Shown: positions 1-7,045 of the stretch, one piece after another
How positions within the stretch are numbered: position 1 is the first letter of the stretch
How the letters are laid out: every line of letters starts with the position of its first letter
NCBI GenBank assembly: GCA_031267635.1
Contig: JAIRYX010000315.1
Span: 1 to 14,838 of the forward strand
Direction: 5' to 3'
DNA from: Planctomycetaceae bacterium
GTDB lineage: Bacteria > Planctomycetota > Planctomycetia > Pirellulales > Thermoguttaceae
Length of the DNA: 14,838 nucleotides
Program-made: the position numbers and the translations under genes
Notes under the pieces: generated by a model
What the model was told of the DNA's origin: nothing
Database searches by the model: none
The model's input: only the letters and a program-made list of their open reading frames with translations

Positions 1-4
1 CTTC

Positions 5-88
5 GCGAGAGATTCGCCGCCTTCTACGGAATTTCCGTCCCGCTCTGCGAGAGATTCGCCGCTTTCTGCGGAATTTCCGTCCCGCTCG
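5..88. repeat. 42-bp tandem repeat, two copies
   Basis: Copy one spans 5-46 and copy two 47-88. They differ at only two positions in the shared core (21 versus 63, and 26 versus 68). Each unit holds GAGAGATTCGCCGC and GGAATTTCCGTCCCGCTC. The array may continue left of the window. Forty-two is a multiple of three, and the minus-strand translation gives a 14-residue repeat containing SGTEIP. One copy carries an in-frame stop, so I treat the array as a non-coding minisatellite. Confidence 0.85.
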
Positions 89-203
89 GAGCGGAAACTT
101 TACCGCGTAAGTGATGAATCAAGCGGCGTCGCGGGCGGCGTTCTCTCCTGTCGTTCCGAATCGGCAAGCCGTACTTTCCGATTTTGCCTCCCGCTACGAC
201 GTC

Positions 204-245
204 AATCCCCGACGAGCCATCCTTAATCCCCGACAAGCCGCCCTT
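204..245. repeat. 21-bp tandem repeat, two copies
   Basis: Two adjacent units begin AATCCCCGAC at 204 and 225 and differ at three of 21 positions. The array lies between the 42-bp and 63-bp arrays, and its period divides both of theirs. No gene is supported here. Confidence 0.7.
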
Positions 246-257
246 GCGGACGTCGGC

Positions 258-417
258 GGATTGATTGGGTTTGGACGCATGAATCGTTGTCCCGCTGCCA
301 AAGGATAACGGGCGGAAAGCGGATTGATTGGGTTTGGACGCATGAATCGTTGCCCCGCTGCCAAAGGATAACGGGCGGAAAACGGATTGATTGGGTTTGG
401 ACGCATGAATCGTTGCC
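258..417. repeat. 63-bp tandem repeat, 2.5 copies
   Basis: Units begin GGATTGATTGGGTTTGGACG at 258, 321 and 384. The first two are full length with two differences. The third stops after 34 bases at 417, eight bases before the ruvB stop codon. Near identity suggests recent expansion by slippage or unequal recombination. Each unit contains CCCGC followed by CGGGC, which could form a weak hairpin. The minus-strand frame gives a 21-residue repeat but has no plausible protein context. With the two arrays to its left, it fills the gene-free stretch 1-424. Confidence 0.9.
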
Positions 418-424
418 GCTTACG

Positions 425-1501
425 TTAGAATAAACTATTCTGCGTCACTTGCGGAAATCGGGCAGGGTCGTAACCGAGATGCCGCACGCCTTTGCCGGTG
501 AGTATGCGCCCGCGAGGAGTTCGCACCATCAGTTCGCTTCGGAGCAAAAACGGCTCTACTTCGTCAAAGAGCGTGTCCGGCGCGACGTTCATTGTGTGAG
601 CGACCGCCTCCACGCCGACCGGTCCGCCTTGAAAGACCCGCAAAATCGTGTCAAGATATTTACGGTCTTGCGCATCAAGCCCAAGAATGTCAATCCCCGC
701 CATGTCGAGCGCTTTTTGCGCTACTTCAATCGTTATGCGTCCGTCGGCGCGGGCGTCGGAGTAATCGCGCACCCAGCGAAGACGATTGTTTGCCAATCGC
801 GGCGTGCTACGGCTTCGGGACGCGATTTCGTCCGCCGCGTCGTCCGTGATTTCCGCGCTGAGCTTTCTTGCGCTTCGCCGTACAATCGCCGCCAATTCGT
901 CCGCCGTATAAAAATCAAGATGCTCCCGCATCTGAAACCTGTCCCGCAACGGCGCCGAAATTAAACCGGTTCGCGTTGTTGCTCCGATCAGCGTGAACGG
1001 CTTGAGCTGAATATTGAGCGTCCTTGCGTTGACTCCTTCGCCAAGCGTCAGATCAATGCGAAAATCTTCCATCGCCGGATACAAAAATTCCTCGACCGAT
1101 TTGTGCATTCGGTGAATTTCGTCGATAAACAACACCGAACCTTCTTCCGCATTGGTCAAATACGGCACCAAATCTTTCGGCGCACGAAGCGTCGCCCCGT
1201 TTCCGATTTGGACGTTCACGCCCAGCTCGCGCGGAATGCACAGCGCAAATGTCGTTTTCCCCAGTCCCGGCGGTCCGTCGAACAAGACATGTCCTAACGG
1301 CTCGCCGCGTTTCCGCGACGCTTCAATCGCCACTTCAATCCGCTCGTAAACGTCTCTCTGCCCGACCATCTCGAACATTCGTTGCGGACGAAGTACGCGT
1401 TCCTCGTCCGGCGTCAGCAATTCCAGCTTGCTTGCCGCCGATGATTCCTGCCGCCCGTTCGTCTGACTGTCATTCGGTCCGAATATCGCTTCCCGTGCCA
1501 T
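425..1501 (-). CDS. ruvB: RuvB, Holliday junction branch migration ATPase
   Basis: Hexameric AAA+ motor that, with RuvA, drives branch migration of Holliday junctions in recombinational repair. The 358-residue length is close to the family norm of about 330-350. Visible landmarks are the N-terminal LRPQRMFEMVGQ segment (about 37-48), Walker A GPPGLGKTT (76-84), Walker B VLFIDE (123-128), the sensor-1 region IGATTRTG (172-179), arginine finger R186 in PLRDRF, sensor-2 STPRLANNRLR (232-242), and a C-terminal winged helix with GRILTGKGVRHLGY. The ATG at 1499-1501 gives a 36-residue polar leader, typical of the family, before the conserved part. ruvA and ruvC are not adjacent. The next gene in the same direction ends 276 bases upstream, so transcription is probably independent. 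Identification is secure. Confidence 0.98.
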   Translation of the reverse strand: MAREAIFGPNDSQTNGRQESSAASKLELLTPDEERVLRPQRMFEMVGQRDVYERIEVAIEASRKRGEPLGHVLFDGPPGLGKTTFALCIPRELGVNVQIGNGATLRAPKDLVPYLTNAEEGSVLFIDEIHRMHKSVEEFLYPAMEDFRIDLTLGEGVNARTLNIQLKPFTLIGATTRTGLISAPLRDRFQMREHLDFYTADELAAIVRRSARKLSAEITDDAADEIASRSRSTPRLANNRLRWVRDYSDARADGRITIEVAQKALDMAGIDILGLDAQDRKYLDTILRVFQGGPVGVEAVAHTMNVAPDTLFDEVEPFLLRSELMVRTPRGRILTGKGVRHLGYDPARFPQVTQNSLF

Positions 1502-1655
1502 GCTTTGCCTTGGAACTTATTTCTTGAAAAATTTATGTAAATGAAATTTTGGGGGTTCATCCATCAATTTGCAAGACATAAATTCATTTGATATTGCGCG
1601 TTTCTATTATCCCCAAGATAGGAATCGTTTGCCGCAATCTTTACAATGTTTGTCT

Positions 1656-1661
1656 ATTATA
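1656..1661 (-). promoter_or_regulatory. possible -10 element for ruvB
   Basis: The minus strand reads TATAAT exactly, about 155 bases upstream of the ruvB start, inside the 276-base gap 1502-1777. No convincing -35 hexamer sits 16-18 bases upstream. A second -10-like GATAAT lies nearer the gene. This is a weak call based on one hexamer in AT-rich DNA. I see nothing else clear in the gap. Confidence 0.25.
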
Positions 1662-1777
1662 CCTTCCTACAAAATCTTTTCTACCGCCGCTTGAAATCCG
1701 TCCTGCTCACACAAAGAAGTAAGGCAGTCCGTTTGATTTTCCCCATGAGAGCGGTTGGCTGGGTATTTGGGCAGATT

Positions 1778-2515
1778 TCACGCCAGCCGCACTAAAGTCG
1801 GCAACAAAATAGTGAACTGCGTGCCGTGACCGAGCTCGCTTTGTAACGCGATTAAGCCGCCGTGTCCTTCGATGATTTTGCGCGTGGTCGGCAACCCAAG
1901 TCCCGAACCGCCGCGTTTGCTGGAGAAAAAAGCGTCAAACAATTTTTCTTTCGTCTTATCGTCCATGCCAACGCCGTTGTCAATCAGATCGATCGCCACC
2001 GCATTTGCCGCTGCGCGGGTGCGTATAACCAATTGCCCGCCGTTCGGCATCGCTTGCTGCGCGTTGAGAACCAGATTCAAAATCGCCCGATGAAACGAGC
2101 GGCGATCAATCATCGCCGTCGGCAAATCATTTGCGAAATACTCAACAACATCAATGTTTGCCTCTCGCGCACGCGGAGCAAAAAAGTCCAGCGTTTCTTT
2201 CAATTGGCGATTTATATCCACCGGCTCCAGCTCCAATTTGTGCGCACTGGCGAAATTCAAAAAATCATTGAGCAACTCTTCCAATCGCTGACATTCCCGC
2301 TTGACAATCTCGACTTTGCGAATCGCACGACGGTCTTGCGGCGAGTCGCCCTCGGCGAGGTCTTCGGCTAAAAGCTCGACATTCAGCCGAATGGTGGATA
2401 ACGGATTTTTGATTTCGTGCGCCAATCCGCCCGCAAGCTGCGCAATTTCTGTGTATTGGTCGATGAGTTTTTTGTCGGTGTTGTCCTGTTTATTTTCCGG
2501 TTTGTTATTTAACAT
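1778..2515 (-). CDS. soluble sensor histidine kinase (NtrB-like core)
   Basis: Two-component sensor kinase of 245 residues consisting almost only of the kinase core. The DHp helix carries LAHEIKNPLSTIRLN with the phospho-acceptor H33. The ATPase domain shows an N box AILNLVLNAQQAM (N147, N151), G1 DNGVGM (179-184), an F box LFDAFFSSK and G2 GGSGLGL (202-208). The HEIKNPL form with a one-residue gap before STIR resembles NtrB/PAS-type kinases. There is no membrane segment and no PAS or HAMP domain, so the sensor is cytoplasmic and the signal must come from a partner or the short N-terminal tail. No response regulator lies next to it. The ATG at 2513-2515 has no good Shine-Dalgarno. The CPBP gene upstream is divergent. 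Confidence 0.93.
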   Translation of the reverse strand: MLNNKPENKQDNTDKKLIDQYTEIAQLAGGLAHEIKNPLSTIRLNVELLAEDLAEGDSPQDRRAIRKVEIVKRECQRLEELLNDFLNFASAHKLELEPVDINRQLKETLDFFAPRAREANIDVVEYFANDLPTAMIDRRSFHRAILNLVLNAQQAMPNGGQLVIRTRAAANAVAIDLIDNGVGMDDKTKEKLFDAFFSSKRGGSGLGLPTTRKIIEGHGGLIALQSELGHGTQFTILLPTLVRLA

Positions 2516-2732
2516 AGCTTTGCGAACAAGAGAAATTAAATCGTGCGTTTTTTTTTTACGCCTTTAGGAAGGTTACATTTTATCACTTTTCTGCTAAAAT
2601 GCTCGCTCCGTTTTACTGAATTGCGGTATTTATTTTATCACAAACCCCGCAAAATCCCCAATAGCCGACTCCTAAAACTATTGAATCGCTCTTTCATACC
2701 TACTAGAACAGCGTCCCATATTGGAATTTACT

Positions 2733-3482
2733 ATGAAATTTTCCCGTAAAAAGCAAGATCATTTTCTTCAATTTTTGATGAAATTTTTCGTCAAAAATCA
2801 ATGGAAGCCGACCATCGTTTTACTTTACTCTACCTTGGCGATGATCTTCTGGTATTATTTCTCTCCAGAGTTTGCGGTGCAGCATGTTGTTACCGAAAAA
2901 CTGGTGGAAAACCATGTCATAACGTTCTTTGAGGGAACGTCGAAGGTTTTTAGTGCGTTTGGAGTTTTCGGCGTTTTGCCGATCATTATCGTTAAATTCG
3001 TCTTTCGGGAGAAACTCGCGGATTACGGACTTCAAAAAGGAAATTTGCTTCGGCTGATTCGCGGTACGCTGATTTGCGTTCCGGTCGCGTTTATTTTGGG
3101 CTTTTGGACTTCGTACTCTCCGGCTTACCGGGCGGTCTATCCTTATAATCCTGCCGTAACCAACTCCCCGGGAATTTTTTTGTGCCATGCGGCAACGTAT
3201 TTGACTTATTATTTTGGCTGGGAGTTTTTTTTTCGCGGTTTTTTGCAAAACGGTTTGAAGGATTCTCTGGGCATTTACAACGCGATTCTTATTCAAACAA
3301 TGGCGTCCGCGATGTTGCATTTCGGTCATCCGTGCAGCGAGGCGATTGCATCAATTTTCGGCGGGATTTTGTGGGGAATTATCGCTGTCCGATGCGGCAG
3401 TATTTGGAGCGGATTTGTTCAACATTCCGTTCTCGGAATTACGCTTGACTGGTTTCTTTTGAAAAATAGTGACGGATATTAG
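2733..3482 (+). CDS. CPBP-family intramembrane protease-like protein
   Basis: A polytopic membrane protein (249 residues from this start) of the CPBP/Abi (CAAX-protease-like) family. Numbered from the in-frame TTG at 2721, motif 1 is WEFFFRGFLQ (E168, R172), where the first Glu of the usual EExxxR is Trp. Motif 2 is SAMLHFGHP (H200, H203) and motif 3 is QHSVLGITLDW (H235). Hydrophobic helices are seen around 31-47, 78-95, 115-130, 152-167 and 185-240. I prefer the ATG at 2733 because GGAA lies eight bases before it; the TTG at 2721 would add four residues. Substrate is unknown. Family members process peptides or prenylated proteins, and some act in bacteriocin immunity. It is a single gene, divergent from the kinase. 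Confidence 0.85.
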   Translation: MKFSRKKQDHFLQFLMKFFVKNQWKPTIVLLYSTLAMIFWYYFSPEFAVQHVVTEKLVENHVITFFEGTSKVFSAFGVFGVLPIIIVKFVFREKLADYGLQKGNLLRLIRGTLICVPVAFILGFWTSYSPAYRAVYPYNPAVTNSPGIFLCHAATYLTYYFGWEFFFRGFLQNGLKDSLGIYNAILIQTMASAMLHFGHPCSEAIASIFGGILWGIIAVRCGSIWSGFVQHSVLGITLDWFLLKNSDGY

Positions 3483-3566
3483 GCAGATGGCGGAAAAATA
3501 TCAACCTTTGACCTTTTGAACGCCCCGCTTCGGGACTCTTTCTCATTTTCGATTTTTGCGCAAATT

Positions 3567-3595
3567 TTGCGGGGGCTATTATTTTCAGATAAAAT
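3567..3595 (+). promoter_or_regulatory. possible sigma-70-type promoter for the cytochrome gene
   Basis: TTGCGG at 3567-3572, a 17-base spacer and TAAAAT at 3590-3595 give three of six and five of six matches to the consensus. Transcription would start near 3602. The leader would be about 150 bases long and would include the hairpin at 3616-3660. Confidence 0.35.
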
Positions 3596-3615
3596 TGTGT
3601 ATCATAAATGCTCTT

Positions 3616-3660
3616 GCGTAAAATTTGACGGAAAACGGTTTCCGTTTGAATCGTTTACGC
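3616..3660 (+). promoter_or_regulatory. long leader hairpin upstream of the cytochrome gene
   Basis: An inner stem ACGGAAA (3628-3634) pairs with TTTCCGT (3639-3645) around a four-base loop. An outer stem GCGTAAA (3616-3622) pairs with TTTACGC (3654-3660). The segments between nearly match as well (ATTTG and GAAT). No T tract follows on the plus strand, so it is not a standard terminator. It lies 95 bases before the ATG and could be a 5' stabilising structure or a protein-binding dyad. Confidence 0.55.
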
Positions 3661-3755
3661 AAAAAAAATTAACAACACAAAGGAACAGTAAAAAATGACT
3701 AGGGTTACGCTTTGCTGTCCCGAAAAATTTTCACCTGCCTTTAGGAGAATTAAAA

Positions 3756-4553
3756 ATGAAGATGAATTGCTCGTTACGCCTTTGGACTGCAACAGCTTTA
3801 TTGAGCTTGTCGGCGATTGCCGTTTCCGCAACAACCGTTTCCGCTGCCGACGCAGTTGCGTTGCCGCCCGCCGCCGACTTGGAGTTTCAGGTCGATTATT
3901 ATGTCAAAGAGCTGGCGAAAGATTTGGAAGATTTGTCGTCCAGTAAAGATTTTGCCGCCGATTCCAGCGTTCTTTCTCGCGAAGGAAACGCTTTGGTTTT
4001 AGTTTCGCTTGCGATTGGTTTGTCGGAAGAAGAGAGCAAATACAAAGCCGCCGCTCCGAGTATCATCAAAGCCGCGAAAGACGTTGCGGCCGCGAAAGAT
4101 TTAGCCGGAGCAAAAGCCGCAGTCGAAGCCCTTAACAAATCGCTTGCCGCAAAATCCGATGAAAAACTGGAGTGGAAAAAAGTCGCCGAAATGTCGCCGA
4201 CGATGAAACTTGCCGTTCCGCGTATCAATACCAGCATGACCCGTTATGTCCGCATTGAACGCGCGTTGAAAACCGGTATTGACAATGTGAAAGGCGGAAC
4301 TGCCGCGTTTGTGGCGATTTCGCAAGGTTTGGAACCGAATTTCGACGAAACGAAAAAACCGGATCAAAAAGATAAATGGCTTGAATTATCGCACGATTTC
4401 CGCGACGCCGCGTTAAAAGCCAATACAGCAGCGCACGGTTTTGAAAAAGGCAACGTGCAATTCGCGGATTTCAAAAAAGCGGTTTCTGAAATGAAAGAAT
4501 CGTGCGAAAAATGCCACGCTGTTTTCGCCGAAGACTCCGTAGCGGTCGAATGA
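3756..4553 (+). CDS. secreted cytochrome c, class II-like (C-terminal CxxCH)
   Basis: Exported 265-residue protein with one haem c site at the extreme C terminus: CEKCH, C250, C253 and H254. A C-terminal site on a mostly helical, Ala/Lys-rich chain is the pattern of class II cytochromes (cytochrome c' and c556), here with a longer N-terminal region. Residues 1-30 are a signal peptide: a KMNCSLR start, a hydrophobic core, and probable cleavage after VSA at A30. That matches the need for periplasmic haem attachment. Start choice is firm: AGGAGA at 3743-3748 lies seven bases before the ATG. A methionine as sixth haem ligand cannot be assigned. Probable electron carrier or gas-binding protein; the partner is unknown. 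The gene looks monocistronic. Confidence 0.8.
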   Translation: MKMNCSLRLWTATALLSLSAIAVSATTVSAADAVALPPAADLEFQVDYYVKELAKDLEDLSSSKDFAADSSVLSREGNALVLVSLAIGLSEEESKYKAAAPSIIKAAKDVAAAKDLAGAKAAVEALNKSLAAKSDEKLEWKKVAEMSPTMKLAVPRINTSMTRYVRIERALKTGIDNVKGGTAAFVAISQGLEPNFDETKKPDQKDKWLELSHDFRDAALKANTAAHGFEKGNVQFADFKKAVSEMKESCEKCHAVFAEDSVAVE

Positions 4554-4585
4554 TAGGCGTATCATTACGATATGTTAAACGTCCA

Positions 4586-4613
4586 GTTGAGACGTATTGC
4601 AATACGTCTCGAC
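4586..4613. repeat. perfect 22-bp palindrome in a 28-bp dyad
   Basis: Bases 4589-4610 equal their own reverse complement with no spacer. Each half is GAGACGTATTG(C). One G-T and two more Watson-Crick pairs extend it to 4586 and 4613. It lies 35 bases after the cytochrome stop, before the terminator-like hairpin at 4641. It has no T tract of its own. It could be a dimeric-protein operator or a transcript-end stabiliser. Confidence 0.75.
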
Positions 4614-4640
4614 CTTCTCCATAGGAACGTGAAAGGCATG

Positions 4641-4673
4641 AGACCTCGTTGGATAAGGTCTTCTGTTTTTATT
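4641..4673 (+). terminator. probable Rho-independent terminator after the cytochrome gene
   Basis: AGACCT (4641-4646) pairs with AGGTCT (4656-4661) around a nine-base loop. TTCTGTTTTTATTT follows. The stem is short, but its position 88 bases after the stop and 75 bases before the next gene fits a terminator. Confidence 0.5.
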
Positions 4674-4748
4674 TCCTGTGATTTTCCATAGTTCCTAACG
4701 TCCCATCTGTTCTCAACGTCCCTGACTTTAACGAAAACCGGAAAGAAA

Positions 4749-5678
4749 ATGACCAATTCTATGACGACCTCCAATTGGCAAAAACAAGTGAAAAAAGCGG
4801 CAGGTGGAATTCGGCGGCGTGTTTTGGCACATACGATTGCGCAAAACGGCGGGTATATCAGTCAGGCGTGTTCGGCGGCGGAAATTTTCGCAACGCTTTA
4901 CGGGCGAGTGCTCAAATTAAGTCCGCTCGACCAACCGCTTATTCCCGGCAAATTTCAAGGAACGCCGAAAGCGGGACAACCGGCAGTCACCGGTGCGGAT
5001 TACAACGGCGGCGGCGACCCGAATTGCGATAATTTTATTCTTTCGCCCGCACAATACGCTCTTGTTCTTTACGCGGCGTTGATTGAAGCGGGGCGAATGG
5101 ACGAACAAGGAATGCTCGACTACAACCGCGACGGCAGTACGGTGGAAATGATCGGCGCGGAACATTCGCCCGGTATGGAAGTCACGACCGGTTCGCTGGG
5201 ACAAGGAATCAGTCAGGCGGCGGGAATCGCATTTGCCCGAAAGATTCGCGGTGAAGCCGGTCGCGTCGTGATGCTTATGTCCGACGGCGAATGTCAGTCC
5301 GGAGAATTTTGGGAGGCGGTGCAGACGATGAGTTATCATCAACTCGGCAACATGCTGGTTTATGTTGACGTCAACGGCTATCAATGCGACGGCAAAATGA
5401 CTTCCGTTATGAATCTGGAACCATTCGACAAACGGTTAAAAGCGTTTGGAGCGAGAGTGTTTCGCGTGGATGGTCATAATATTGAAACGCTGTCGCGGCT
5501 CGGACGGCGTGCAAGCGTTGACGTGCCGACTTTTATTCTATGCGATACCGATCCTTGCCGCGGTATGAGTATTTTGAAAAAACGTTATCCGAAATTTCAC
5601 TATGTCCGTTTTTCTCATCCCGAAGAAAAAGCCGAGTACGAAAAGGTTTATCAGAAACTGATGCGGAATTTGAAGTGA
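4749..5678 (+). CDS. transketolase N-terminal-like TPP enzyme subunit
   Basis: Thiamine-diphosphate-binding half of a transketolase-type enzyme (309 residues). Landmarks are NGGYISQACSAAEIFATLY (33-51), PGMEVTTGSLGQG (141-153), TPP/Mg site MSDGECQSGEFWEA (177-190, with Ser in place of the usual first Gly of GDG; D179), VDVNGYQCDG (206-215, N209) and FGARVFRVDGHN (233-244). The pyrimidine-binding C-terminal half that completes the enzyme is absent from the window. Where transketolases read ILSKGH, this protein reads ILSPAQ (97-102), losing a conserved active-site His. H139 remains before SPGME. There is an extra Gly/Pro-rich loop at about 64-92 and a longer C-terminal tail. ATG at 4749 follows GGAAAG; a second ATG lies at 4761. 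Substrate is uncertain. Confidence 0.85.
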   Translation: MTNSMTTSNWQKQVKKAAGGIRRRVLAHTIAQNGGYISQACSAAEIFATLYGRVLKLSPLDQPLIPGKFQGTPKAGQPAVTGADYNGGGDPNCDNFILSPAQYALVLYAALIEAGRMDEQGMLDYNRDGSTVEMIGAEHSPGMEVTTGSLGQGISQAAGIAFARKIRGEAGRVVMLMSDGECQSGEFWEAVQTMSYHQLGNMLVYVDVNGYQCDGKMTSVMNLEPFDKRLKAFGARVFRVDGHNIETLSRLGRRASVDVPTFILCDTDPCRGMSILKKRYPKFHYVRFSHPEEKAEYEKVYQKLMRNLK

Positions 5679-5689
5679 TTCGCATGTTT

Positions 5690-6445
5690 TCAATTCGCTA
5701 CAAAAGACGATGAAGCGGTTTTTAACAATTCGTCAACCGCGGAAATATCGTCTTCTTCCGTATCTGTTGCGGCTTCGGCGATTGAACCGGTCATCGCTTT
5801 GGCTTTTGCGAGCATTTCATTTAAGGCGACTGCCGTTTGGTGGGCGTCGTCGAATTTTTTCTGCGGTTCCGGCGGCGTCACTGTTGCTTGTTCTGGAGGA
5901 ACGACGGATGTCGGTTCTATGATTTCAGACGCTTGTATTTCCGGCGTTTGAGAGATTTCCTGATCCGCAATCGTTATTGCCGGAATTGCTGCGGCTGTCG
6001 CTCTCGTTATTTCTTCTATTGGTTCTGCTGCTTCGGCAGTGTGGATTTCATCTGTTATTTTTACTGTTGCCGTTTCATTTACCGCGATTGTCGGCGTTTC
6101 CAATGGCGTCGCTATTTCCGATCTTTCCGCGATTTCTTCTTGCGGCTTTGGCGTATTTAATTTTTCTTTTGCGTTATTGACAATATTAGAAACCTGTCGG
6201 AACATTTCCTCCAGCGTTTCGGCAACTTTTTCGCTGTTATTTTCCGCGTTTTGTTCGTCATCGACAATTTTATCAAACGCCGCTTTCAACGAATCAAGCG
6301 ACTTTAACGCTGTTTCAATCTGCGTTGTCAGTGTTTGCATCCTGTTGACGACCGTTTCGATTTCCGATTGTGTTGCCGTAATTTGTTGCCGTGTTGTTTC
6401 CAACGAGTCCAGCAACAACGTTTGATTTTGCTCTTGAGCTGTCAT
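5690..6445 (-). CDS. coiled-coil protein of unknown function
   Basis: I do not recognise a family. Of 251 residues, about 1-105 form a long heptad-rich helix (SLETTRQQITATQSEIETVV, IETALKSLDSLKAAFDKIVD, VAETLEEMFRQVSNIV), predicted coiled coil. Residues about 106-205 are a low-complexity linker rich in Pro, Glu, Thr, Ala and Ile, and 206-251 are a short helical C terminus. There is no signal peptide, membrane segment or cysteine, so it is probably cytoplasmic and oligomeric, perhaps a scaffold. The ATG at 6443-6445 has TAGGTC just upstream. It converges with the transketolase-like gene, the two stops being about 10 bases apart. The absence of in-frame stops, typical codon use and heptad pattern support a real gene. 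Function is not inferable. Confidence 0.7.
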   Translation of the reverse strand: MTAQEQNQTLLLDSLETTRQQITATQSEIETVVNRMQTLTTQIETALKSLDSLKAAFDKIVDDEQNAENNSEKVAETLEEMFRQVSNIVNNAKEKLNTPKPQEEIAERSEIATPLETPTIAVNETATVKITDEIHTAEAAEPIEEITRATAAAIPAITIADQEISQTPEIQASEIIEPTSVVPPEQATVTPPEPQKKFDDAHQTAVALNEMLAKAKAMTGSIAEAATDTEEDDISAVDELLKTASSSFVAN

Positions 6446-6827
6446 AGCGAGACCTAATTTATTATGCCGATTGTTTCTGTTGAACTACTTTATCCGCATG
6501 ATTGTCGGATAATAACATAAAAACGTAGGTTACGTATGCTAATTGTCAAGAAAGAGAGAGTTTTTTCTGCGTAAGACGAGAGAAGAAATTTTACGACCAA
6601 TTTGCATAATCTGTTTTTACAGTCAAAAGAGAAAGACCGTCAATCCCAAAACAACAGGAAGATTTTTCTTGCAAAATAAATATTTCTTTTCGTGTTACTG
6701 TTTTATGCCGTATATTTCCAAAACGAGAAATAAAGTAGATACAGTCCTTGCGATTACTAAAATCAACAAGATCGTAACATTACAACAAGATTAAATTTTT
6801 CCATTTTCCTGCGAAATAACAGAAAAT

Positions 6828-6862
6828 ACATTTGACTTTTTTCGGAAAAACAGTCAAAATGT
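6828..6862. repeat. AT-rich hairpin in the 6446-7045 intergenic gap
   Basis: Left arm ACATTTGACTTTTTT and right arm AAAAACAGTCAAAATGT give 15 pairs with two single-base bulges around a CGG loop. It lies 20 bases upstream of a perfect TATAAT. Possible operator or weak terminator. The rest of the 600-base gap left of here is AT-rich with no gene I can support, apart from a small TATCCG/CGGATA dyad at 6491-6511. Confidence 0.5.
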
Positions 6863-6882
6863 TTTAGATTTATTCGAGTTAA

Positions 6883-6888
6883 TATAAT
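6883..6888 (+). promoter_or_regulatory. perfect -10 hexamer upstream of the Sua5/phosphatase gene
   Basis: TATAAT matches the sigma-70 consensus. No good -35 lies 16-18 bases upstream, so an activator may be needed. Transcription would start near 6895, giving a leader of about 150 bases. The in-frame ATG at 6887 overlaps this hexamer, which argues against it as the translation start. Confidence 0.4.
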
Positions 6889-6895
6889 GTTGTTG

Positions 6896-7009
6896 TTGCC
6901 GCGAATCCACGAAGAAAAATTGAGGCGGAAGAGAATATTTCCCCAAAAAAACAAACGTGGTGACAAACGAACCCTACGGTCTCTCGTCAAATTTGTGGAT
7001 TCACGGCAA
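6896..7009 (+). ncRNA. candidate structured leader RNA (three-way junction)
   Basis: P1 pairs 6896-6913 with 6992-7009. The core GCCGCGAATCCAC (6898-6910) faces GTGGATTCACGGC (6995-7007) with one mismatch, and a G-U and A-U pairs extend it. Inside, P2 joins 6924-6931 to 6938-6944 (GG, bulged C, GGAAG with TTTCCCC). P3 joins ACGAACC (6967-6973) to GGT and TCGT (6978-6987) with a three-base CTC bulge. Unpaired, purine-rich joins connect them. The plan resembles a riboswitch aptamer, but I match it to no known class. The start codon lies 36 bases after P1. Confidence 0.45.
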
Positions 7010-7045
7010 ATAAGAATTGAAAGTAAATTTTATAAAAGGTTAAAG

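Noticed and set aside
24..406. Minus-strand frames with 14- and 21-residue repeats beside ruvB
   Set aside because: They arise from tandem DNA repeats whose periods are multiples of three, lie in different frames, and one copy carries a stop. There is no start signal or known repeat-protein pattern.
449..964. Long plus-strand frames opposite ruvB
   Set aside because: They are antisense shadows of a clearly coding gene.
6543..6794. 83-codon plus-strand frame in the 600-base gap
   Set aside because: It starts at TTG with no ribosome binding site, has AT-driven composition and shows no recognisable motif.
6887..7045. N-terminal extension of the Sua5/phosphatase protein from the ATG at 6887
   Set aside because: The 53 extra residues are basic and unlike Sua5 proteins, the ATG overlaps a perfect -10 box, and the ATG at 7046 has a good ribosome binding site.
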